A DNA stretch of 40,613 nt from Bacteroidota bacterium (lineage in GTDB: Bacteria; Bacteroidota; Bacteroidia; Bacteroidales; F082), in NCBI GenBank assembly GCA_023396415.1, contig JAEWWJ010000027.1:1-40613 (forward strand). Direction: 5' to 3'. The translations under genes and the position numbers were made by a program. The notes beneath the pieces are model-generated. The model ran no database searches and was not told the DNA's origin. It was given only the letters and a program-made list of their open reading frames with translations. Positions 24,894 through 33,494 of the stretch are shown here, piece by piece. Numbering within the stretch: position 1 is the first letter of the stretch; every line of letters starts with the position of its first letter.

Positions 24894-26347
24894 ACGATAA
24901 TGGTTTGATAAGCCTCAGCACCAACAAGTTGGCCTTCGAGTGACAGAGGAGTTGCTGTTTGAATTTGTAGATCCACAAAACGACCGATCAGCTGTTGCTG
25001 TTCAGCGGCAAAGCGAATCACCAACTTACCTTCGGTGAGGGCCGAGAGGTAACCCGCTTTGCGGTCGCGACCACGCACCAATACCCGCACTTTTTTCCCG
25101 ACAAGGGTTTTGTTGTACTCCAATGAGTGTTTTGACAACTCGGCACTGAGCAGGTGATAGCGTTCTTTTTTCGTTTCTTTAGGCACATCATCAGCCCAGC
25201 GCGAACTGGCGGCTCCGGGGCGCACGCTGTATTGCGCAATATATGCCATATTGTATTTAAAAGCCTCCATCGCAAGGCGAGTGTTCTCAAACTGCTCGTC
25301 GGTTTCTCCGGTAAAACCGACAATAATATCAGTAAAAACGGTAGCTTCGGGAATCAACCTGCGTATGGTATCCATAATATGCCGGTATTTGTCCATGGTG
25401 TGTTTGCGGTTCATGCGCATGAGCACGGCATCATCGCCCGACTGCAAAGGGAGGTGAATTTGCTTGGCCAGTACCCGATATTTTGAAATGACTTCGATCA
25501 CATCATCGGTCATATCGCGTGGATGTGGTGAGGTGAAATACACCCAAAACTCATTTCCTGACTTTTGTCCATACCTACCAATTTGGTCCAGCAGCTGCGG
25601 AAAAGTGATTTCTTGACCACTTTTATCGAGGCCATAGGAGTTCACATTTTGGCCCAGCAAAGTGATGGACTTAAAGCCTTTTTCAACGAGCAGATGCAAT
25701 TCATCCATGATTTCGGATGAAGGCCTTGATACTTCACGACCACGTGTGTAAGGCACGGCACAGAAAGTGCAAAATTTATCGCAACCGTTTTGTATTGGTA
25801 TAAAAGCTTCAAAATCTGATGTATATGTTGGTTCGAGATGCCAAAACTCATCAATTCCGGCAGCGGGATTGAGCTTCACACCAGGCTTTATCAAGCTGCC
25901 AACGGCAACGTTTTGCATCACCGATTTGGTGTTGATGTTGATTTCGGTCTGTGTGCTTTCGTTGAAAACAAGGTCGCTTTCGGGCTGCTGCAACGAAGTT
26001 GGCGTCACAACACCATATTGCCGCACCATATCGGGCAGCTCAGGCAGTTCGCTCATCGGGAAAACAAGATCAAAAAGCTTCAGGAATTTTTCTCTATCTG
26101 ATGGAAGAATACATCCTGAGACAAATGTAATGAGGCTTTTACGATGTTTAATTTTGTTCCAGTGGGCGATACGCGAATACACTTTGTCAATGGCTTTTTG
26201 CCGAACTGAGCAAGCAATAATGCCAAGTATTGCGGCTTCATCTTCATTGTCGGTAGAAGTGAAGCCCATTTGGTGCATGACCGTCCGCACACGTTCGGTA
26301 TCGGACAAGTTCATTTGGCAACCTAAAGATATAAGGTGGTATTTCAT
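24890..26347 (-). CDS. miaB: MiaB-family tRNA methylthiotransferase
   Basis: The 485-residue radical SAM protein fits MiaB, which converts i6A37 to ms2i6A37 in tRNAs reading codons that begin with U. It opens LISLGCQMNLSDTERV and has UPF0004 cysteines C10, C46 and C79 and the radical SAM triad C189, C193 and C196 (CDKFCTFCAVPYTRGRE). A TRAM-like C-terminal domain follows. Two features are unusual: the usual NTC around the second Cys reads IAC, and about 30 extra residues separate the two domains (radical SAM cysteines at 189-196, compared with about 157 in E. coli). It may therefore be a divergent MiaB or a related enzyme. Its stop overlaps the mtaB start. Confidence 0.8.
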   Translation of the reverse strand: MKYHLISLGCQMNLSDTERVRTVMHQMGFTSTDNEDEAAILGIIACSVRQKAIDKVYSRIAHWNKIKHRKSLITFVSGCILPSDREKFLKLFDLVFPMSELPELPDMVRQYGVVTPTSLQQPESDLVFNESTQTEININTKSVMQNVAVGSLIKPGVKLNPAAGIDEFWHLEPTYTSDFEAFIPIQNGCDKFCTFCAVPYTRGREVSRPSSEIMDELHLLVEKGFKSITLLGQNVNSYGLDKSGQEITFPQLLDQIGRYGQKSGNEFWVYFTSPHPRDMTDDVIEVISKYRVLAKQIHLPLQSGDDAVLMRMNRKHTMDKYRHIMDTIRRLIPEATVFTDIIVGFTGETDEQFENTRLAMEAFKYNMAYIAQYSVRPGAASSRWADDVPKETKKERYHLLSAELSKHSLEYNKTLVGKKVRVLVRGRDRKAGYLSALTEGKLVIRFAAEQQQLIGRFVDLQIQTATPLSLEGQLVGAEAYQTIIV

Positions 26348-26372
26348 GAAATTTCTAATGTGTTAAAGCATT

Positions 26373-27026
26373 TTAGAAGTAAACTTCCGCATGTACCTGT
26401 TCGGCAGGCACTCCTTGCTGTTCGAGGATGTCAAACACCTCGTGAATCATATTAAAATTACCGCAAAGGTAACAGTGGGTATCTTTTGCAACCGGATTTT
26501 GCTTGATGTAGTCCGTCACCCGTCCACTAAAATGACCCGATGTATCGCGCGATGTACAAATAATTTCTTTTTCAGGCCTATAATGTTCCTTATCATACGC
26601 TTCGTTTCCATGACGGACACCATGAAGTAGGGTAAAATTGAGCTGAGGATAACTTCTTGTGAAGCTATGAAAAGGCGCGATGCCGCTGCCAGTAGCCACA
26701 AACAAGAAATGAGTATTTTCAATGCGTTGAGGATCAATAGTAAAAAAACCCAAAGGCCCTTCAATTTGCACTTTATCTCCGGTTTTGAGCTTTTTCAGTG
26801 ATTTGCTTACCATACCCTCATCAACCTCTTTGATGAGAACCTCAAAAAAGTCATCATTTTCACCGCTATAAACAGAATATTCGCGGTTGTGAATGCTACC
26901 GGCCTTGCCCAGCAAAAGGTGTTGACCTGCTTTAAAAGCAAGTCCTCGACGGGTCATTCTCAGCACATAAGCCGATGCGGTGAGGTGTCGAATAGAAAGT
27001 ATTTCGTGGATGTTATCAGCTTGCAT
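26373..27026 (-). CDS. Ferredoxin-NADP reductase-like flavoprotein
   Basis: The 217-residue protein is a minimal FAD/NAD(P) oxidoreductase of the ferredoxin-NADP+ reductase fold, without iron-sulfur or membrane parts. The FAD site is REYSVYSGE; the pyridine nucleotide site includes VATGSGIAPFHSF and CYLCGNFNMIHEVFDIL; the C-terminal aromatic is VYF. It probably reduces ferredoxin or flavodoxin with NADPH, or the reverse. Its stop is 25 bases before the MiaB-family gene on the same strand. Supplying electrons to the two downstream radical SAM enzymes is an attractive inference from this position, but it is not shown. Confidence 0.85.
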   Translation of the reverse strand: MQADNIHEILSIRHLTASAYVLRMTRRGLAFKAGQHLLLGKAGSIHNREYSVYSGENDDFFEVLIKEVDEGMVSKSLKKLKTGDKVQIEGPLGFFTIDPQRIENTHFLFVATGSGIAPFHSFTRSYPQLNFTLLHGVRHGNEAYDKEHYRPEKEIICTSRDTSGHFSGRVTDYIKQNPVAKDTHCYLCGNFNMIHEVFDILEQQGVPAEQVHAEVYF

Positions 27027-27092
27027 GTAGAGTGAATCAACGTTAAAGTATTGATATAGTTTTATTTAGATTGATTTATAAGAAATGGGCTG

Positions 27093-27100
27093 CAAAAATA
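27093..27100 (-). promoter_or_regulatory. Predicted -7 element of the ferredoxin reductase operon
   Basis: On the - strand TATTTTTG matches TAnnTTTG exactly. It lies 66 bases before the start codon, in the divergent gap with the coiled-coil gene. A -33 element is not clear. Confidence 0.4.
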
Positions 27101-27212
27101 AACAAAATATGCGCAGCAGATTTTTATCGAAACCATCAAAATTGTCAAAGTTTTGTACATTTACCGTTTGAACAGATCATTCTCCATGTATTGGTATTAA
27201 GTACTCTACGTC

Positions 27213-27734
27213 ATGTCAAAGGAAGCCGAAAACATCACCAAAATCAGAGATATTTTATTTGGAAACAACCTCACCGAATTTGAGAAACGCTTCGAGCGAA
27301 GCGAACAGCATTACGGCGAGGCCTTGTCGAGTTTGGAGCTTCAAACCAGTCGCCAACTGGCAGAGCTTAGGGCATTAGCCGAAGAAAACCGTCAACAGCA
27401 ACTGGCCCTCGTTCAAAAAGAAAAAGAAAGCTTAGTAGCATCTATTTTAGAACTCAAAGAAAGTCAAGCTATTCTCGAACGCAAACTGAATCAAACTGTT
27501 ACAAACTTTGAAACAGCCTTGGGAGAAACACGCCAATGGATCGTTGACAAAACTGAAAACCTACATCAAAAACAAATAAGTTTGCTCAACGAGTACAAAA
27601 AGCAAGTGACTGAGTTGTTTGCCGAGCTTCAAAAAAGCAAGGTAGATCGTAGTGCTATGGCGATACTGTTTTCAGAAATTGCCTTGCAGTTGGTAGATAA
27701 AAAAGATCACAACGATGATGCGGCTGCGCGCTAA
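27213..27734 (+). CDS. Coiled-coil protein of the GTPase operon
   Basis: The 173-residue protein is almost wholly predicted coiled coil from about residue 25 to 150, rich in Glu, Gln, Lys and Leu (LAELRALAEENRQQQLALVQ). It has no signal peptide or membrane segment, so it should be cytoplasmic. A short N-terminal region (ITKIRDILFGNN) and a C-terminal region containing AMAILFSEIALQLVDKK flank the coil. I recognise no named family. It is the first gene of a tight + strand cluster and ends 13 bases before the OmpA-like membrane protein, with the GTPase and kinase beyond. A scaffold or adaptor role is inferred from this position only. Confidence 0.8.
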   Translation: MSKEAENITKIRDILFGNNLTEFEKRFERSEQHYGEALSSLELQTSRQLAELRALAEENRQQQLALVQKEKESLVASILELKESQAILERKLNQTVTNFETALGETRQWIVDKTENLHQKQISLLNEYKKQVTELFAELQKSKVDRSAMAILFSEIALQLVDKKDHNDDAAAR

Positions 27735-27747
27735 AACACATTAACGC

Positions 27748-29469
27748 ATGGAAAACAAACCGTCAAACCACTCGGAAGAACTTTTAGAAGCCGGAAAACT
27801 AAACGAGCTCAGAAAGTTATTGATTGGGTTAAGCCAGAGCGAGTTGGATCGGATAAAACTACTCCTAAACGACCCCCATGAGTTTTCAAAAGAGCTAAGC
27901 AGCTTGTTGCCCTATGCCATTCGCAAAATGATTGAACAAGGGGAAGTGACCATTGACAACCTTTTGCCTTTTGTGGAAGAAGCCATGCACAAAAGCATTC
28001 AAAAAAATCCGCAGCGCTTGGCCGATATTCTTTTTCCGGTTATGGGGCCGGCCATCCGAAAAGCTGTTTCCGAAGACCTCAAACGGATGATTGCCGCCAT
28101 CAACACCAGTCTTGAATCAGGGTTTTCGCCCAAAACCCTCAAATGGCGGTTGCAGGCCCTCACCAGCAAAAGAAGTTTTACTGAAATCCTGATGGCCAAC
28201 AGTTATGTTTATCATGTGAGCCACGTTTTTTTAATTCACCGCAACACCGGAATCCTGCTCCACGAAGAACAGGCCAAAGAAAGCCGTGCCCTCGAAGCCG
28301 ACTTAATTTCTTCTATGTTGACCGCCATCCGTGATTTCGTTAGCGATTCATTCAAAACAAGCGGAGCAGGCACCTTGGATGAGGTGCAAGTTGGCGATTT
28401 AAACATTCTTGTTGAGCAAGGCCCTTATGCTGTGGTGGCAGCCATTATTGAAGGCCGACCACCGGCTGATTATCGCTTAACGCTTTCAGAAACCATTGAA
28501 GCAGTACATTTTAACCACGGAACTGATTTGGAAAAATTCGATGGGAACACTTCTGTTTATCAACTCTCGGCCAAATTTTTACAAAATTGTTTGATCAAGC
28601 AAAAAAAGCAAACCAAAAATAAACCGCCCTATTTGGTTATAATTCTTTTCGTGGCACTGCTGGCCGGTATCACTTACTTTTTTGTTCAACGACAGCTCCA
28701 GCATAACAAACTCAATGCTTTTGCCGATCAACTTGAAGCAGCGCCGGGCTATCATCTTACACAACGACATTTTAAAGGCAACACAATATATATTAAGGGA
28801 TTAAGAGATGTTATGAGCGAAAATCCCCATACGCTTTCCGAAAAAATGAATATTGAAAACCGCTATGTTCATTTTGATTTTGAATCCTTTATTTCTACCG
28901 ATAGTGGCATCATTATGCAGCGCGCTATTCAAGCATTATCACCGCCGGCAAGTGTTCAAATCTCGCTTCGCAACCAAACCTTAATCCTCAAAGGAGAAGC
29001 TTCACAACAATGGAAGGCAAATGCTTTGGCGCAACAACCATATATATATGGTGTCACCGGCATGGATACAGAATTGCTGAACAGCGGAAGAAATCTACTA
29101 TGGATCATTCCTGCTATTGAAAAACATCGCTTTGAATTTGAAATCAACGTTATAAAATTGAACGATCAGCAGCAATTGAGTTTTGATTCGCTCGTGCAAG
29201 CAGCCGTTTTTCTTGACGAATACAATCAGCTATATCAGAAGCAAATGGCTATTTACGTTCAATCATTTACAACAAAAAGCGGCAATGTTGACGCCAATAT
29301 TAAGGTAGCCAATCAACGGATAAGCGCGTTTATTTCGTTGCTAGAAAAGGCTGGTATCAACAATAAACTTTTGGTTTCACAAGTGAAATTTGCTGAAGAC
29401 CTCACGGAAAGTGTAAATTTGCGATCTGTACGTTTTACAGTATTCGATAACAAACCAACCAACCAATGA
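27748..29469 (+). CDS. Single-pass membrane protein with degenerate OmpA-like C-terminus
   Basis: The 573-residue protein has a large N-terminal part, one membrane helix at about residues 295-315 and a C-terminal part, so it probably spans cytoplasm and periplasm. The N-terminal part has a family-like stretch FPVMGPAIRKAVSEDLKRMI (96-115) and, at about 152-265, a mixed alpha/beta domain (VFLIHRNTGILLHEE, SSMLTAIRDFV, VGDLNILVEQG) that looks like a roadblock/longin-type module. The periplasmic part has BON-like repeats (YLRGL-type IYIKGLRDVM) and an OmpA-like tail at about 455-565 lacking the usual peptidoglycan-binding HTD/N motif. Proteins of this layout next to Ras-like GTPases occur in other phyla, as I recall. 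Its stop overlaps the GTPase start by four bases. Confidence 0.8.
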   Translation: MENKPSNHSEELLEAGKLNELRKLLIGLSQSELDRIKLLLNDPHEFSKELSSLLPYAIRKMIEQGEVTIDNLLPFVEEAMHKSIQKNPQRLADILFPVMGPAIRKAVSEDLKRMIAAINTSLESGFSPKTLKWRLQALTSKRSFTEILMANSYVYHVSHVFLIHRNTGILLHEEQAKESRALEADLISSMLTAIRDFVSDSFKTSGAGTLDEVQVGDLNILVEQGPYAVVAAIIEGRPPADYRLTLSETIEAVHFNHGTDLEKFDGNTSVYQLSAKFLQNCLIKQKKQTKNKPPYLVIILFVALLAGITYFFVQRQLQHNKLNAFADQLEAAPGYHLTQRHFKGNTIYIKGLRDVMSENPHTLSEKMNIENRYVHFDFESFISTDSGIIMQRAIQALSPPASVQISLRNQTLILKGEASQQWKANALAQQPYIYGVTGMDTELLNSGRNLLWIIPAIEKHRFEFEINVIKLNDQQQLSFDSLVQAAVFLDEYNQLYQKQMAIYVQSFTTKSGNVDANIKVANQRISAFISLLEKAGINNKLLVSQVKFAEDLTESVNLRSVRFTVFDNKPTNQ

Positions 29470-29960
29470 TCAAAAAAAAAATCGCCATGCTGGGAGCCTT
29501 TGCTGTGGGCAAAACAAGTTTAGTGCAGCAATATGTGAACAGCATTTTTTCGGAGAAATACCAAACCACCATCGGCGTAAAAATTGATCAAAAAACAGTT
29601 GCGCTCGATGGAAAGGAGGTTACACTCATGCTATGGGATTTGTATGGCGACGACGATTTTATGAAAATGAAACCCACCTATTTAATGGGTTCGTCAGGAT
29701 ATTTGTTGGTTGCCGATGGCACACGCAGCGAAACCATTGATGTGGCCATTGAGTTGCAAAAAATGGCTTCCACTGCTACCAACAATGCCCCTTTCATTTT
29801 AATTATTAACAAAAGCGATCTCACCGAAACTTGGGAAATTACGGCTGAAACCATTCAGAAAATTCAACAGATGGGCTGGAATATTTTGATAACCAGTGCT
29901 AAAGAAAATATCATGGTAGAAGATGCTTTTCGGCATTTGACCCAACGGATGTTACTTTAA
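29466..29960 (+). CDS. Ras-like small GTPase (Rup/Rab-like)
   Basis: The 164-residue protein is a single Ras-superfamily G domain. G1 is GAFAVGKTS (10-18), G2 is YQTTIGV with Thr 34/35, G3 is WDLYGDDDF (57-65), G4 is NKSD (115-118), and G5 is TSAK (143-146). All nucleotide-binding motifs are present, so GTP binding is expected. In G3, the position of the catalytic Gln of eukaryotic Ras (DxxGQ) is Asp 62, which suggests slow intrinsic hydrolysis and need for a partner. There is no lipid-anchor motif. It overlaps the upstream membrane-protein gene and precedes the histidine kinase by 17 bases. Function is unknown; a molecular switch controlling the neighbouring proteins is inferred. Confidence 0.92.
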   Translation: MIKKKIAMLGAFAVGKTSLVQQYVNSIFSEKYQTTIGVKIDQKTVALDGKEVTLMLWDLYGDDDFMKMKPTYLMGSSGYLLVADGTRSETIDVAIELQKMASTATNNAPFILIINKSDLTETWEITAETIQKIQQMGWNILITSAKENIMVEDAFRHLTQRMLL

Positions 29961-29977
29961 AAACAACATTTCATCGC

Positions 29978-31522
29978 ATGACCATGGAGAAAAAGTTTTC
30001 ATCAATCAAGGAACTATCGGCACCGGTGGTGAAGTATATCTTGAATGAAATTCCTCCTTATTTGGGTTTGGTAGTGATACATACCGACCCTGAGGGCACA
30101 GTGATTGATACGTTTGGACCAGTGAAAAAATACTTTGAAAAGATCCCTGAAACAGGTCAAACTATTGATTCGTTCGCCGGTTTTTTTGTGGGAATGATTC
30201 CACCACTCATCAACCCGATGGTGGTTTCACACGTCAGGATGACAGAAGATGTTTACTCCGAAATTCACATTGTGAACGACGAAAACAAACACAATTGGGT
30301 GTTTATAGTAGATCAAACCAAGCAGGTTGAAATCATCCACCCTATCATTCAGCTCTATAATGAAGAAAAGCTTGCATGCGTTAACGACACACATCAATCG
30401 CGGGCCAAAGGCACCTTATCAGCACTGTATCTTCTTGATTATATGAGTTTTGAAAAAGACGCCACGGGATATCGCTTGTTGGGTACAGCTCCCGACTGGT
30501 TCAAATCTATTCAAGCCAAATTGTTTTTTATCGGCAAAAATGTTGAACTCACAGAAACCTTTCCCTATATAGAAGTTTTTCAGTACGAAGCTGAGTCCGT
30601 TTGGACCAGCGAGGAAGATGGCAAGATGGTCAGCGGTATTTGGGAGGAAACGAACAACAAGGGTGAAAAAATTTATTTACAAGCTTTGGCACTTTGTTAT
30701 GAAAAACGCAACTACCTACTAATTAAACCTTTAGATAAAGATACTGATCTAAACGATGGCTTTTTACAAAAAGCGCGCGAACAAAAACTCACCCTCGACC
30801 AACTGGCTTCAACCGAGAAAAAACTCAAACAACTCTTGGGTTTTAAAGATCAGTTTGTTTCTATTATATCTCACGATCTTAGGTCGCCCATCGGTGCTGT
30901 TATTGGCCTAACTGAAATGCTACTTACTGATGATGAGTTGGTTAAAAACATCAATCCATCACAGTTGGAGGTGCTTTCCGACATTAAAAACGAGATGTAT
31001 CGCTTGTTGGATTACAACGACAAATTGTTTCAATGGTCGAACCTCGAGCTGGGAAATTTCAAGGTAGCTAAGGTGAGCATCAGTGGTGAAAATCTGGCTT
31101 CACACATAGAGAAAATGCACGCGGCAAAGGTCAAAGAAAAACAAATTGAGCTTAAAACAACCTTAGAATCACAGTTTACATTCTATGGAGATGAAACGCT
31201 AATGATTCAGGTATTGAATAACTTAGTGGGTAATGCGGTAAAATTTACCCCCGAAAAAGGACAAATATCACTGCGTTTTAGTCATAAAAACGGAGGTAAA
31301 GAAATTACCATTAGTGATTCGGGAATTGGCATGGATACTGAGACCCAAAACAAGCTTTTTTGCAACTTTACAAGAAAAACAACTATAGGAACTTATGGTG
31401 AAAGAGGCACCGGATTGGGGCTTGGCATTGTAAAGAAAATTTTGGATGCGCACGGATTTGATATTCAAGTTACTTCGCGACCATGGGAAGGCAGCACTTT
31501 TACCATCACGATACCAAATTAA
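29978..31522 (+). CDS. Soluble PAS-type sensor histidine kinase of the GTPase operon
   Basis: The 514-residue protein has no membrane segments. The first about 115 residues contain a PAS-like sequence (YLGLVVIHTDPEGTVIDTFG), followed by a second sensor-like region at about 150-255. A short coiled coil leads to the dimerisation domain with H299 in ISHDLRSPIGAVIG. The ATPase domain has the N box NNLVGNAVKFT (N419), the G1 box GIGM and the G2 box GTGLGLGIV. All catalytic residues are present. No response regulator or second kinase gene is visible nearby. A second ATG six bases downstream is an equally good start. It lies 17 bases after the GTPase gene, so kinase output may be set by the GTPase state (inference). 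Confidence 0.9.
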   Translation: MTMEKKFSSIKELSAPVVKYILNEIPPYLGLVVIHTDPEGTVIDTFGPVKKYFEKIPETGQTIDSFAGFFVGMIPPLINPMVVSHVRMTEDVYSEIHIVNDENKHNWVFIVDQTKQVEIIHPIIQLYNEEKLACVNDTHQSRAKGTLSALYLLDYMSFEKDATGYRLLGTAPDWFKSIQAKLFFIGKNVELTETFPYIEVFQYEAESVWTSEEDGKMVSGIWEETNNKGEKIYLQALALCYEKRNYLLIKPLDKDTDLNDGFLQKAREQKLTLDQLASTEKKLKQLLGFKDQFVSIISHDLRSPIGAVIGLTEMLLTDDELVKNINPSQLEVLSDIKNEMYRLLDYNDKLFQWSNLELGNFKVAKVSISGENLASHIEKMHAAKVKEKQIELKTTLESQFTFYGDETLMIQVLNNLVGNAVKFTPEKGQISLRFSHKNGGKEITISDSGIGMDTETQNKLFCNFTRKTTIGTYGERGTGLGLGIVKKILDAHGFDIQVTSRPWEGSTFTITIPN

Positions 31523-31592
31523 AAGATATTTATTTCATTATCAACGTTTTAATATTTCGATGTGAAACAACACCCATTAAAACACATAGCGT

Positions 31593-33494
31593 ATGAGACC
31601 CTTAAAACCTTGGCTTGCCCTTTGCGCAATCGCACTCCTTTCCACTTTTAGCATCGCCCAATCCACGGAAATTGTTTACAAGCAAAAAGGTAAATCAAAC
31701 TACAAATTAACCATTCAATTGGCTGATGAACATGGACTTGCCATCCAATCAGCAGATCAATTTATTGCTTCAGATAAGGTGTATTTTACACTCAGTCCCA
31801 ACGACCAAAGTGAAAGGGCGTACTTTAAAGAAAGTGACCTTAAAAATGATTTATTGAGCATTGTTCTTTACCAAAAAAACGAGCAAAAACGGGTGCAGGC
31901 CATTCAGCCGATTCAATCCGACGGCAAGATAGTTCGCGTACTGTTGACCTACCTCAAAAGCGATCTCCAGCTTTGGAAACCAATGACATTTAGAAAAGAA
32001 TCCATAATATCTGGAGAAATGGTATTTCCTGAGAACTATTTCGATGATTTTGAGTGGTTTAACAACAAATACCAAAGCCTTCGCACACTCGAAAAAAACG
32101 AGAAATACGATGAGATGCTGAAGATGGAGCTTGAAGTTTTACAACAAGCAGAAAAATCTACCACATTTAACTACATGCAATTTTATACCACTTTAACCGA
32201 AGATTTGCCTTTTGAAACAGCCTCTGCTCCTATCCGCAAAATGATGGAAGAGTATGAAAAAGTGGAATCGAAATTGATTTTGAATTGGGAAGTGGCCGAT
32301 TTTAAACGCTTGAATGAGATTGAGGTTGCTCTGACGAAATGGATGGATAAAGCAAAGCCATACAGCACCTTCAAGTACAAAAAAAGCAAGGAGTTAGATC
32401 AACTTTTCCAAAACACAAATGAAAAACTTTTGCTCAGGCAAAGTTTCAACAAAGACCGTTTTGTAGCCAAAAAAGTGGGAATTATTGAACAAGGGAAATA
32501 CGATCAATTTCAGTTTCAATTGTTTGTGGATTTGTTGTACCAAACCATTCTAAAAAACGGTGGGTTTAAGTCGGTGAACAAAAATATCAGCCTCGATTAT
32601 CCCCTTAAAAAAGAAGAAGAGAGCAAACTTGATGTAGATGCCGGCTGGAAACAGCAATATAACGATTTGCTTTATGCACTTCATATTCAACAGCTTAGCG
32701 ATAGTTCAGGTTTGCTGTTTAACAAAAACATCCTCCGAAATCTGTACAACGAAATTGTTTATCAACCCAAGCCCTATTTTGAAATTTTTTCGGCAGCAAA
32801 CAGTGCTGTTACCGGAACCGACCTTTTTGTGGATTTGATTGAAGAAAGCATCAAAAAATCGAACAGTATGGAGGATATTTCCAAGATGGAAATCATGAAA
32901 ATATGCTATCCTTTATCGGAGGAAATGTCGGAGTCTTTTGTTTCCAATCTCAACAATGGCATGAAAAAACTGAATGAAGGCAAATGGAAAGATGCGGATT
33001 TCAGCTTTGAATTGGGGATTCGACAAAACAGCCAGTTTGCACCAGCCTGGTACTTTCTCGGATACTGCAAATACAAGCAAGGAGAAGTGTTTTCGGCACA
33101 ATCGCGCATTGACCAAGCTTTGCTGCTTTATCCTGAATATGTTACCCCTAAACTGTTTCTTTTTAGTCTGTTAGAAGAACAAAGCGACTATATCAAAATC
33201 TTACAAAAAAGCAAAGAAGCATTGGCAACACACGATGTTTTTCTGTTTCACTTGTGGAAAGCCAAATCGCACTTTCTGCTTAAACAATACAACGAGGCCA
33301 TTGACGAAATAAAAAACGGCTGCCTTCGCTTGAATCCCAACAATGAGGATGCATATTACTTATTAGGAGATGTGTATGTGGCCCTCAAAAAGATTGATTT
33401 GGCTCGCGAAGCCTACCTTACCACACAGCAAATTAATCCGTTTGAATCGGCGCTCTTCAACGAAAAAATGAGTGCCATTGCCCAGATAAAATAA
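31593..33494 (+). CDS. Secreted tetratricopeptide-repeat protein
   Basis: The 633-residue product has a clear signal peptide (residues 1-22, ending STFSIAQ) and no lipobox, so it is exported to the periplasm or further. The middle is helical with no recognised family. The last about 190 residues contain TPR-like repeats (AWYFLGYCKYKQGEVFSAQSR, FHLWKAKSHFLLKQYNEAID, AYYLLGDVYVALKKIDLARE). These repeats usually bind other proteins. It begins 70 bases after the kinase gene on the same strand, so it may be co-transcribed with the GTPase operon, but no promoter or terminator decides this. Confidence 0.8.
   Translation: MRPLKPWLALCAIALLSTFSIAQSTEIVYKQKGKSNYKLTIQLADEHGLAIQSADQFIASDKVYFTLSPNDQSERAYFKESDLKNDLLSIVLYQKNEQKRVQAIQPIQSDGKIVRVLLTYLKSDLQLWKPMTFRKESIISGEMVFPENYFDDFEWFNNKYQSLRTLEKNEKYDEMLKMELEVLQQAEKSTTFNYMQFYTTLTEDLPFETASAPIRKMMEEYEKVESKLILNWEVADFKRLNEIEVALTKWMDKAKPYSTFKYKKSKELDQLFQNTNEKLLLRQSFNKDRFVAKKVGIIEQGKYDQFQFQLFVDLLYQTILKNGGFKSVNKNISLDYPLKKEEESKLDVDAGWKQQYNDLLYALHIQQLSDSSGLLFNKNILRNLYNEIVYQPKPYFEIFSAANSAVTGTDLFVDLIEESIKKSNSMEDISKMEIMKICYPLSEEMSESFVSNLNNGMKKLNEGKWKDADFSFELGIRQNSQFAPAWYFLGYCKYKQGEVFSAQSRIDQALLLYPEYVTPKLFLFSLLEEQSDYIKILQKSKEALATHDVFLFHLWKAKSHFLLKQYNEAIDEIKNGCLRLNPNNEDAYYLLGDVYVALKKIDLAREAYLTTQQINPFESALFNEKMSAIAQIK

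Noticed and set aside
25767..26366. 199-residue frame on the + strand opposite the MiaB-family gene
   Set aside because: It is a shadow of a conserved radical SAM gene on the other strand and resembles no protein. The 162-residue frame opposite mtaB (24147-24635) is rejected for the same reason.
27071..27283. 70-residue + strand frame ahead of the coiled-coil gene
   Set aside because: It runs across the divergent promoter region and into the coiled-coil gene in another frame, with no recognisable sequence.
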